From assembly GCF_001424045.1 (NCBI RefSeq), contig NZ_LMQB01000012.1, positions 355,637 through 419,636 on the forward strand: a DNA stretch of 64,000 bases, written 5' to 3'. Every line of letters starts with the position of its first letter. The stretch's first letter is position 1. The notes beneath the pieces were generated by a model, which did not search any database, was not told the origin of the DNA, and saw only the letters and a program-made list of their open reading frames with translations. Source of the DNA: Rhizobium sp. Leaf371 (GTDB lineage Bacteria; Pseudomonadota; Alphaproteobacteria; Rhizobiales; Rhizobiaceae). The position numbers were made by a program, and so were the translations under genes. Positions 17,856 to 26,198 of the stretch are shown piece after piece.

Positions 17856-20800
17856 TCAGACGAACAGGAAGTTGCCGGAGGTCACACTCCCGACGGCGAT
17901 GCCTTCGAGCGTGATGCTGTGGCCGTTGTCGAAGGAAATGACGGTATCCTTGCCGCTCTGGCTCATGTGCAGGTCTGCCATGGACGCCGCCCAGTGATCG
18001 TCCAGGACGATCTGGTCCTGCGAGCCCGCCGTCACGTTGAAGCTGGTCAGCGTGTCGCGGCCGCCGTCGAACGCAAAGTTGCCCTTGATCGTGTCACGGA
18101 ACTGGATGGTATCGTTGCCGGCGCCACCATGGAACGACTGCCCGTTCGCGTAGACGGTGAGGGCGTGCGAGCCGTCCTGGTGGCGGATATCCGCCAGCAG
18201 CAATTTGATGGCACTGTCGTAGGCGTCGGTGCGCACATTGCCCGTCCCGTCCTTCAGGAAGGTTTCGACCGTGCGGGACGCGTCGGCGGCCAGTGAGACG
18301 CGGGTCGAGATCTGGCCTGCGGCATCGTAGGACGAGATCTCCTTGGAGCCGTCGAGGTGGCGAACCTCCTTGTAGTCATAGGACCCATCCGCATGCAGGC
18401 GCTCGATCAGCAGGATGTTCCCGCCCTTGTCGATGGTCTGATGCTCGGTCGTGTAGGACAGTCCGGTCTTGTTGAAACTCGTATAATCGATGGTTCCGTC
18501 TGCATTCTTGACGGTCTGGTTGGTCAGGACGCCATTGACGAATTTCTTGACCTCCAGGGTGCCGTCACCGTTCTCGATCATGCTCTGTGCGAGTTTCGAT
18601 GTCGCTGCATCATAGGTCAGGGTGGTGCGCGAGCCGTTGGTGCCAACCGTCACGTCGTTCAGCAACACGCCCTTCGCATTGTAGTAGAGATAGTCCTTGG
18701 TGCCGTCGGAATTGACTGTCTCGCGGGAATCGAACGTTCCATCGGCATGCTTGCGGATAAGATCGACGATCTGGCCCTTCGCATTGACGACCTGGATTTC
18801 CGTCGTCCAGGACTTGCCTGTGATGTTGGACAGCGTGTTGGTCTGACTTCCGTCGCGGTTCACCTCGTACTGGGCGGACAGGGCGCCGTTGACATAGACC
18901 TTGACGACGGAGCTGCCATCGACATTCCGGACCGAGTCCGTGAGCATCTTTCCGGTCTTGGTGTCGAACGTGACGGTTTCCTTCCATCCCGACTTCAGGA
19001 CGGTATCGACCGTGGCCTTGATACCGGCCTTGTAGCCTGTCGTGGTCAGGTTGCCGTCCTTGTCGAGCGTGAAGTTATAGGCGATCATCTTCGTCGCCGT
19101 ATCGTAGTTCAGGGTAACCCGCGAACCGTCGGTTGCAACCGTCACATCGTCGCGCAGCACGCCCTTGGCGTCGTAGTACAGATATTTCTTGGTACCGTCC
19201 GCGCCGAGCGTTTCGCGGGAGTCGAACGTCCCGTCCGCATGCTTGCGGATGAGATCGACGATCTGGCCCTTCGGATTGACGACCTGGATTTCCGTCGTCC
19301 AGGACTTGCCGGCGATGTTGGAAAGCGTGTTGGTCTGGCTTCCGTCGGGACCCCGTTCGTACATGGCCGACTGGATGCCATTGACGAAGACCTTGAGCAC
19401 GGAGCTTCCATCGACGTTCTTGATCGCGTCCGTCACCATCTTGCCGGTGGCCGTGTCGAAGGTGACCGTTTCCCGCAAGCCGGATTTAAGCGTGGTCTCG
19501 ACAGTGGACTTGATGCCGGCAATGTACTTGGTCGTGACGAGGTTGCCATCCTTGTCCAACGTGATGTTGCGGGCGATCTTGCCTGTCGCGGTATCGTAGC
19601 TGAGCGTGACGTTCGAACCATTGGCGCCGACGGTGACGTCGTCGCGGAGAACACCCTTGGCATCATAGTACAGATACTTCTTGGTGCCGTCAGCGTTCAG
19701 CGTTTCGCGGGAGTCGAGCGTCCCGTCGGCATGCTTGCGGATGAGATCGATCACTTTACCCTTCGTGTCGGTCACCTGGATTTCGCTCGTCCAGTTCCGG
19801 CCCTTGATGTCGTAGAGCCAGTTCTTCTGGCTACCGTCGCGGTTCAGATCATACTGGGCGGAGAGGGCACCGTTGACGTAAACCTTGATCACCGAGCTTC
19901 CATCGACGTTCTTGATCGAGTCCGTCAGCATTTTGCCGGTGGCCGTGTCGAAGGTGACGACTTCCTTGACGCCGGCTTTCGTCACGGACTCGACTTTGGA
20001 TTTGATGCCGGCCTTGTAGGTGGTCGTGGTCAGGCTGCCGTCCTTGTCGAGCACGATGTTTCGGGCAAGTTTCCCCGTGGCCGTATCATAACTGAGGGAG
20101 ACCTTGGAACCATCGGTCCCGGTCGTGACATCGTCGCGCAGCACGCCCTTTGCGTCGAAGTAGAGGTACTTCTTCGTGCCGTCTGCGTTCAGCGTTTCGC
20201 GGGAGTCCATCGTGTTGTCGGCATGCTTCCGGATGAGATCGACGATCTGGCCTTTTGCGTTGACCACCTGCGTTTCGACGGTGAAGCTTTTCCCTTTCAC
20301 GCCGAAAGCGGTGTACTCAAAGCCGCCGTCGGCGGCCACCTTGCATTCGCTGACCACCTTGCCGCCCGAAAGGCCATAGTCGGTCCGGGTCAGAAGCTTG
20401 CCCGCCTCGTCGAAGGTCTGGACCTTTCGCCAGGTCTGCTGTTCGAAGCTGACCGAGAAGGTAAAGTCGCCTTTCACCTTCGACAGGACGGCGCCGTAGG
20501 TGGCGACCATATGCTTCATCGTCTCGAGCGACGACACCTTGAGAACGGCGCTGTCCGACAGCGTGATCGACTGGAGCCCGTTGGAAACGGCAAGCGTATC
20601 GATGCTGGCAACCAGCTCGGCCGCCGTCATCGTCAGGTTGGGCGCAACGGTCGTCACCGGCTCCGTCACCGGACCCTTGGCGCCGACCTCGATGATCAGC
20701 GCGTGGTCGCTGAGCGGGATCTTGATCGACTGGACATTGCGGTAGACGGCGATCGGCTCGATGCCCTTCAGCGGATCATAGACGTAGACCAGCGCCTCGA

Positions 20801-21908
20801 CCTTGCCCAGATTGACCGTGACGTCGGTCGTGGGCGTGACGACGTCCTTGCCCGTGGTTTCGTTCCAGACGATCTTGTCCGTCCAGACCACGATATCGTA
20901 GACGCCGCCGGACTTCTGCATCGCCATCGCATGGGTTTCGGACGGCGCGTTGCTCAGGCTGTAGTTGATGGTGGTCCCGGCCGCTGCCGAACCGTCGTCG
21001 CCGGACTGAAGAATGGTGGTGAAATTGTGGATCGCGTTGGCGGCGAGCTTCGGGCTGCCATCGGCATTGAAGACGCCGAACTCGACTTCCTTCAGGCCCC
21101 GGAAGGCAGCCGACGGCACGTCGAACAGCATGTAGATATAGGTCTGCTGCGACCCGTTCTCGTAGGCGTTGAGCAGGTTGTTGAGGATCAGCTTGGCCTG
21201 TGCCGTTTCGCTCGCGCCGATGCCGCCGGCCCCTGTGTAGGTGGTGTAACCCGTTTCGGTGACGACGATCGGATCGCCCTTGGAGGCTCCGCCCGCCAGA
21301 TCCATCGAATTCTGCATGCTATCGTCGATGACCGAGCCCGTGTGCGGATAGGCATGGGCATTGGCGTAGTCGGAATATTTGCCGAGATCGCCCAGCGCCT
21401 TGTAGGCTTCCAGGCTGTCATGGCTGATGCTGAGGTTGAGAACCGCGACGTCGCTGAGGCCGGATGCGCCCTTGACCGCCGTGTAGAGCGCTTTCTGGAA
21501 GGCGGCTGCCGCTTCCATCGTGAAGGCGCCGATATGCGCGCCGGCGATATTGGCTTCGTTCAGTCCCTCGACGGAAATGATGCTGCCCGGATGCGCCGCC
21601 TGAAACGCCTTGAGGACATCGACATAGGCTGCAAGCCCGGCCGAACCGCGGGCGACGAGCTCGCCCGGCGTCATGAAGTCGAACTTGATGCCGGCAGCCG
21701 CCATGGCGTCGAGAACCGGCTTGGCCTGGCCATAGGCGGACAGAGAATCCCGCACCGTATCGATGCCGAGATATTTGAGGCTCGATATGGTCTGGCTGGA
21801 GTTCTTGTAGGCATCCATATAATAGCCGCCGCTGGTATTGATGCCAATGGAGCCGACAAAGGCGTTGGCGCTGACGGTTTTCGTGGTGATGATCGGGGTG
21901 GATGCCAT
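17856..21908 (-). CDS. Large secreted glycosidase-like protein with four 164-aa repeat units and RTX C-terminus (paralogue A)
   Basis: The 1350-residue protein has no Sec signal. Residues 1-300 resemble a clan GH-A (alpha/beta)8 glycosidase: candidate acid/base Glu118 in VEGLNEAN and nucleophile Glu218 in VVTETGYT. A beta-rich domain (about 300-420) and a linker follow. From about residue 543 come three 164-residue repeats plus a shortened fourth, built of DG-x-Y-type subrepeats recalling YD/RHS-like strands. Near 1260 is an RTX-like motif (GGAGNDTIQF), then a hydrophobic end (NFLFV) typical of type I secretion substrates. A type I exporter is not in the window. It likely cuts or remodels the EPS. 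GGAGA ten bases upstream supports the ATG. Confidence 0.82.
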   Translation of the reverse strand: MASTPIITTKTVSANAFVGSIGINTSGGYYMDAYKNSSQTISSLKYLGIDTVRDSLSAYGQAKPVLDAMAAAGIKFDFMTPGELVARGSAGLAAYVDVLKAFQAAHPGSIISVEGLNEANIAGAHIGAFTMEAAAAFQKALYTAVKGASGLSDVAVLNLSISHDSLEAYKALGDLGKYSDYANAHAYPHTGSVIDDSMQNSMDLAGGASKGDPIVVTETGYTTYTGAGGIGASETAQAKLILNNLLNAYENGSQQTYIYMLFDVPSAAFRGLKEVEFGVFNADGSPKLAANAIHNFTTILQSGDDGSAAAGTTINYSLSNAPSETHAMAMQKSGGVYDIVVWTDKIVWNETTGKDVVTPTTDVTVNLGKVEALVYVYDPLKGIEPIAVYRNVQSIKIPLSDHALIIEVGAKGPVTEPVTTVAPNLTMTAAELVASIDTLAVSNGLQSITLSDSAVLKVSSLETMKHMVATYGAVLSKVKGDFTFSVSFEQQTWRKVQTFDEAGKLLTRTDYGLSGGKVVSECKVAADGGFEYTAFGVKGKSFTVETQVVNAKGQIVDLIRKHADNTMDSRETLNADGTKKYLYFDAKGVLRDDVTTGTDGSKVSLSYDTATGKLARNIVLDKDGSLTTTTYKAGIKSKVESVTKAGVKEVVTFDTATGKMLTDSIKNVDGSSVIKVYVNGALSAQYDLNRDGSQKNWLYDIKGRNWTSEIQVTDTKGKVIDLIRKHADGTLDSRETLNADGTKKYLYYDAKGVLRDDVTVGANGSNVTLSYDTATGKIARNITLDKDGNLVTTKYIAGIKSTVETTLKSGLRETVTFDTATGKMVTDAIKNVDGSSVLKVFVNGIQSAMYERGPDGSQTNTLSNIAGKSWTTEIQVVNPKGQIVDLIRKHADGTFDSRETLGADGTKKYLYYDAKGVLRDDVTVATDGSRVTLNYDTATKMIAYNFTLDKDGNLTTTGYKAGIKATVDTVLKSGWKETVTFDTKTGKMLTDSVRNVDGSSVVKVYVNGALSAQYEVNRDGSQTNTLSNITGKSWTTEIQVVNAKGQIVDLIRKHADGTFDSRETVNSDGTKDYLYYNAKGVLLNDVTVGTNGSRTTLTYDAATSKLAQSMIENGDGTLEVKKFVNGVLTNQTVKNADGTIDYTSFNKTGLSYTTEHQTIDKGGNILLIERLHADGSYDYKEVRHLDGSKEISSYDAAGQISTRVSLAADASRTVETFLKDGTGNVRTDAYDSAIKLLLADIRHQDGSHALTVYANGQSFHGGAGNDTIQFRDTIKGNFAFDGGRDTLTSFNVTAGSQDQIVLDDHWAASMADLHMSQSGKDTVISFDNGHSITLEGIAVGSVTSGNFLFV
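18807..20282 (-). repeat. Three in-frame 492-bp (164-codon) tandem repeats inside paralogue A
   Basis: The units start at 20282, 19790 and 19298; a fourth, shortened copy starts at 18806. Spacing between equivalent bases (for example the conserved SRE codons) is exactly 492 bp each time. Adjacent copies look about 85-90% identical by eye, with near-identical runs of 40-50 bp, so homologous recombination could add or remove whole units without a frameshift. Confidence 0.9.
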
Positions 21909-22157
21909 GTTGGGACTGTCTCCATCGTCGTTTGAGGAGACGGTACCCGACCGCCAGAAAGAAAGGTTTAGGCGGATAGTTCAACTTTTATCGATCGGAC
22001 GATTCGCCATCGGTCCATCGGGAAACCCCTTCGGCATGTTGCGAAAAATCGCCTTCGATCGCGGCGGCGATATCGGTCGGGCTCCTCCAAAGCCCGTACC
22101 GTTGACCCTTTGCGACCGGTATCCGGCCATCGCCCGGCGCGTTCACATGTCTGTTCC

Positions 22158-24734
22158 TCAGACGAACAGGAAGTTTCCGGCGCCCACGCTGCCGACGGAA
22201 ATGCCGAGGAGTGTAATGCTGTGGCCGTTATCGAAGGAGATGACGGTGTCGTTGCCGCTTTGCTGTAGGTGCAGGTCGCTCATCGCCGTCGCCCAGTTGG
22301 CGTCGAGAAGGATCCGGTCCTGCGTGCCCGGCGTGACGTTAAAGCTCGAGAGTGTGTCGTTGCCGCCGTCAAAGTCGAAGACGCCCTTGATCGTGTTGCC
22401 GAACTGAATCGTGTCGTTGCCGGTGCCGCCATGGAAGGTCTGCTCGTTTGCAGCGACCGTAATCGCGTGCGAGCCGTCCTGATGGCGGATATCCGCCAGC
22501 AACAGCTTGACGGCGCTGTCATAGGCGTCGGTGCGGACGTTGCCGGTGCCATCCTTCAGAAACGTCTCGACCGTGCGGGAGCCGTCACTCGCCAGCGTGA
22601 CATGGGTCGAGATCTTGCCCGCGGCATCGTAGGACGAGATTTCCTTTGAGCCATCGAGATGGCGGACTTCCTTGTAATCAAAGGTTCCGTCCGCATGCAG
22701 ACGCTCGATCAGCAGGATGTTGCCGGCTGCGCCGATGATCTGGTGTTCGGTCGTATAGGACAATCCGGTCTTGTTGAAACTCGTGTAGTCGATGGTTCCG
22801 TCCGCATGCTTGATCGTCTCGTTGGCGAGGACACCATTGACGAAATTTTTGACGTCGAACGTTCCGTCGCTGTACTCGATTTTGCTCTGCGTAAGTTTCG
22901 ACGTCGCCGGGTCGTAGGTCAGAGCCAAGCGCGATCCATTGACCCCGACCGTCACGTCACTCACCAGCGCGCCCTTGGCATCGTAGGAGAGATACACCTT
23001 GCTGCCGTCGGCGTTGACGGTCTGGCGGAAGTCGAGCGTTCCGTCGGCATGCTTGCGGATGAGGTCGATCAGTTTGCCCCCGGCGTTCACGACCTGCGTT
23101 TCGGTGACGTAGCTTTTGCCCTTGATGCCGAAGGCCGTGTATTCGAAGCCGCCATCGGCGAAGATCTTGTTTTCGCTGACCACCGTGCCGCTCGACAGGC
23201 CGTATTCGGTCCGGGTCAGAAGATTGCCCGCCTCGTCGAAGGTCTGGACCTTTCGCCAGGTCTGCTGTTCGAAGCTGACCGAGAAGGTGACGTCGCCCTG
23301 CACTTTCGACAGAAGGGCGCCGTAGGTCGCGATCATGTGCTTCATCGTCTCGATGGAAGAGACCTTGAGAACGGCGCTGTCCGACAGCGCGATCGACTGG
23401 AGGCCGGTGGCGCCGGCAAGTGTATCGATCCTGGCGACCAGCTCGGCCGCCGTCATCGTCAGGTTGGGCGCAACGGTCGTCACCGGCTCCGTCACCGGAC
23501 CGCTGGCGCCGACCTCGATGATCAGCGCGTGGTCGCTGAGCGGGATCTTGATCGACTGAACATTGCGGTAGACGGCGATCGGCTCGAGGCCTGTCAGCGG
23601 ATCATAGACATAGACCAGCGCCTCGACCTTGCCCAGATCGACGGTCACCTCGGTGGCAGCCGTGACGATGTCTTCCCCGGTCGTTGCGTTCCAGACGATC
23701 TTGTCGGTCCAGACCACGAGATCGTAGACGCCGCCGGACTTCAGCATCGCTATCGCATGGGTTTCGGACGGCGCGTTGCTCAGGCTGTAATTGATGGTGG
23801 TTCCGGGCGCTGCCGAACCGTCGTCGCCGGCTGTCAGGATGGTGGTGAAATTGTGGATCGCGCTGGCGGCGAGTTTCGGGCTGCCATCGGCATGGAAGAC
23901 GCCGAACTGCACTTCCATGGGCCCCCGGAAAGCGCTCGAAGGCGTATCGAACAGAGTATAGATGTAAGTCTGCTGCGAGCCGTTGTCGTAGGCGTTGAGC
24001 AGGTTGTTGAGGATCAGCTTGGCCTGTGCCGTTTCGCTCGCGCCGATGCCTCTGGCCGGTGTGTAGGTGGTGTAACCCGTTTCGGTGATGATGATCGGAT
24101 CACCCCTGGAAGCCGCGCCTGCGAGATCCATCGAATTCTGCATGCTCCTGTCGATGACCGAGCCCGTGTTGGGATAGGCATGGGCGTTGGCATAGTCGGA
24201 ATATTGCCCGAGATCGCCCAGCGCAGTGTAGGCTTCCAGGCTGTCATGGCTGATGCTGAGGTTGAGAACGGCGACGTCGCTGAGGCCGGTTGCGCCTTTG
24301 ACTGCCGTGTAGAGCGCCCTCTGGAAAGCGGCCGCCGCTTCCATCGTAAAGGCGCCGATATAGGCGCCAGGGATATTGGCCTCGTTCAAACCCTCGACGG
24401 AAATGATGCTGCCCGGATGCGCCGCCTGAAACGCTTGTAGGACTTCGACGTAGGCTGAGAGGCTGTTCGCGCCTCCGGCAACCAGGCCGCCCGAGGTCAG
24501 GAAGTCGAACTTGATGCCGGCAGCCGCCATGGCGTCGAGCACCGGCTTGGCTTCGCCATAGGCGGCCAGAGAATCCCGCACCGTATCGATGCCAAGGTAT
24601 TTGAGGCTCGAAATCGTCTGGCTGGAGTTCTTATAGGCGTCCATATAGTAGCCGCCGTTAGTATTTATACCAATAGAGTTAATAAATGTACTTGAATTGG
24701 CTGACTTTGCTGAAACAGAAACAGATGACGGCAT
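22158..24734 (-). CDS. Secreted glycosidase-like protein with RTX C-terminus, short form (paralogue B)
   Basis: The 858-residue protein is a tandem paralogue of the gene at 17856 with the same plan: a GH-A-like barrel with Glu118 (VEGLNEAN) and Glu218 (IITETGYT), a beta domain, one copy of the repeat region, an RTX-like GGTGNDTIQF and a terminal NFLFV. It is 492 residues shorter than paralogue A, exactly three 164-residue units. Long stretches are almost identical at DNA level (for example 20409-20465 against 23237-23286). The first 18-20 codons are A/T-rich and differ from paralogue A. GGAGA eight bases upstream supports the start. Type I secretion and EPS cleavage are inferred. Confidence 0.82.
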   Translation of the reverse strand: MPSSVSVSAKSANSSTFINSIGINTNGGYYMDAYKNSSQTISSLKYLGIDTVRDSLAAYGEAKPVLDAMAAAGIKFDFLTSGGLVAGGANSLSAYVEVLQAFQAAHPGSIISVEGLNEANIPGAYIGAFTMEAAAAFQRALYTAVKGATGLSDVAVLNLSISHDSLEAYTALGDLGQYSDYANAHAYPNTGSVIDRSMQNSMDLAGAASRGDPIIITETGYTTYTPARGIGASETAQAKLILNNLLNAYDNGSQQTYIYTLFDTPSSAFRGPMEVQFGVFHADGSPKLAASAIHNFTTILTAGDDGSAAPGTTINYSLSNAPSETHAIAMLKSGGVYDLVVWTDKIVWNATTGEDIVTAATEVTVDLGKVEALVYVYDPLTGLEPIAVYRNVQSIKIPLSDHALIIEVGASGPVTEPVTTVAPNLTMTAAELVARIDTLAGATGLQSIALSDSAVLKVSSIETMKHMIATYGALLSKVQGDVTFSVSFEQQTWRKVQTFDEAGNLLTRTEYGLSSGTVVSENKIFADGGFEYTAFGIKGKSYVTETQVVNAGGKLIDLIRKHADGTLDFRQTVNADGSKVYLSYDAKGALVSDVTVGVNGSRLALTYDPATSKLTQSKIEYSDGTFDVKNFVNGVLANETIKHADGTIDYTSFNKTGLSYTTEHQIIGAAGNILLIERLHADGTFDYKEVRHLDGSKEISSYDAAGKISTHVTLASDGSRTVETFLKDGTGNVRTDAYDSAVKLLLADIRHQDGSHAITVAANEQTFHGGTGNDTIQFGNTIKGVFDFDGGNDTLSSFNVTPGTQDRILLDANWATAMSDLHLQQSGNDTVISFDNGHSITLLGISVGSVGAGNFLFV

Positions 24735-25041
24735 AAAATATTCTCCAAAATTCCGGATGGACTTATACCTGAGAATCTATTAATTTAGGCAGGCATAAGC
24801 GTTGTATTATTTAGGCACTTCTAAATCAAGGGGCGATCGGGTAAGAGGTCGATTACGCTGTGCCACGACGTGATGCTCAGCCGCGCCGCCAGCTTGGCGC
24901 CTGCGGGAACGTGACGAACGACTGCGGATCTGGACGGGCATGGATCACGTGCCGCTGAACCGAATGCCGAGATTTCCAACGTTCCCAGCCTTTTCAGAGA
25001 ACGGCAGTTTCGTTCGTAGATCCCACGGGGATGAATAAAAA
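24735..25041. promoter_or_regulatory. Divergent intergenic region before paralogue B and an acyltransferase gene
   Basis: A 307 bp gap, very A/T-rich on its left side (24735-24830), which is the probable promoter of paralogue B, and G/C-rich with no recognisable element to the right. No coding ORF is supported. Confidence 0.35.
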
Positions 25042-26088
25042 ATGACGATTTCAAGCAACGAAAAGCTATCGCAACTCAACTGGGTTCGGGCCATCGCCGC
25101 GTTTCTTGTGGTTGGCTATCACTGCGAGATCACCATGGCTCTCCCGACATATTTCGGCTTTGGTGTGCTTCCATTTTTCAAGTCGGGGCACACCGGCGTT
25201 CAGCTTTTCTTTGTCTTGAGTGGTTTTGTCGTTTTCCTCGCGCATAGTCGTGACCGCGAAAGAGACTGGAATGTTCTCTCCATGTTTGCGTTCAAGCGTT
25301 TCCGCAGGATTTACCCGCCTTTGTGGATCGTGCTTCTGCCGCTGACGGTGATGTTGGTAGCCGGTATCGGTGCGACTATTCCCACGACCTACGATGTCGT
25401 CGGTGCATTCTTGATACTGCCCGTGCAGAACGAGGTGATCCTCGGAACCGAATGGACGCTCCGCCATGAGATTCTTTTCTATCTTCTTTTTGCGTTGTTT
25501 CTTTGGGATCGTCGCTTGGGTCTTGCTATCCTGCTCGCGTGGGCTGTCGTGGGATCTGCCGTCGCAGTCTTCTCGGACCAGCATTGGCTGATCGAGTTTC
25601 TGCTCAGCCCCAATCACCTCCTGTTCCTGTCCGGAATGGGCATTGCTTGGGTGTACTTGCGCGGGGATTTGCCTGCAGGCGTGCCTGTTCTTGCCGCTGG
25701 ATTGACGGTGTTCGCGGCGAGCTACGCCCTCAGTCTCAAGATGCCGCTCGATGCGGATCTATCCATCCTCATGTTCGGAGCAGGGGCGAGCGGTATCATC
25801 TACGGTTTGGCAGCGCTTAAGCGCCTCAACAGGCCTGTTGCGTGGATGGACGCAGCCGGCGCGTCTTCCTACGCTCTTTACCTGATCCATTACCCACTCA
25901 TCTCGATGCTGTTGAAGCTGAATAAGCGACTGTCGGGAAAGATAGAGTTGAATCCTTATCTGTGCTTCCTGATCATCATTGTTACTTGTTACTGTGCTGC
26001 ATGGGCCTTTCACCGCTGGCTGGAAAAACCGGCGATTGCCATGGCTTCATCGATGTGGAGAAGACCGCCCGTTGCGGAAGCCGTGTGA
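25042..26088 (+). CDS. Acyltransferase 3 family membrane protein (ExoZ/OafA-like)
   Basis: These ten-helix inner-membrane enzymes add acetyl or other acyl groups to polysaccharides. The 348-residue protein has the family start (LNWVRAIAAFLVVGYH, with the conserved His27), FFVLSGFV in the next helix, RRIYPPLW, and a late YALYLIHYPL segment. It is complete and ends with a short basic tail. It is followed by a polymerase-like gene on the same strand. EPS is the likely acceptor; whether the donor is acetyl or another acyl group cannot be told. Confidence 0.88.
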   Translation: MTISSNEKLSQLNWVRAIAAFLVVGYHCEITMALPTYFGFGVLPFFKSGHTGVQLFFVLSGFVVFLAHSRDRERDWNVLSMFAFKRFRRIYPPLWIVLLPLTVMLVAGIGATIPTTYDVVGAFLILPVQNEVILGTEWTLRHEILFYLLFALFLWDRRLGLAILLAWAVVGSAVAVFSDQHWLIEFLLSPNHLLFLSGMGIAWVYLRGDLPAGVPVLAAGLTVFAASYALSLKMPLDADLSILMFGAGASGIIYGLAALKRLNRPVAWMDAAGASSYALYLIHYPLISMLLKLNKRLSGKIELNPYLCFLIIIVTCYCAAWAFHRWLEKPAIAMASSMWRRPPVAEAV

Positions 26089-26198
26089 AATTGGGTCTTA
26101 TCGCTGGACAGCCGGATCGCTGTTCATGTCACGTGTCTTATGATATGCGCATTCGTGCGCCATGACGACGCGAGACAAAAATTTCGGATGAGAGTTTC

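Noticed and set aside
18450-20290. CRISPR or satellite array
   Set aside because: The repeats are 492 bp long, in frame and protein-coding. No short repeat-spacer structure exists anywhere in the window.
18357-21935. A 1192-codon open frame antisense to paralogue A (and a 593-codon one antisense to paralogue B)
   Set aside because: They mirror the codon bias of the real genes, have repetitive Asp/Arg-rich translations and no sensible start. The minus-strand products have catalytic and secretion motifs.
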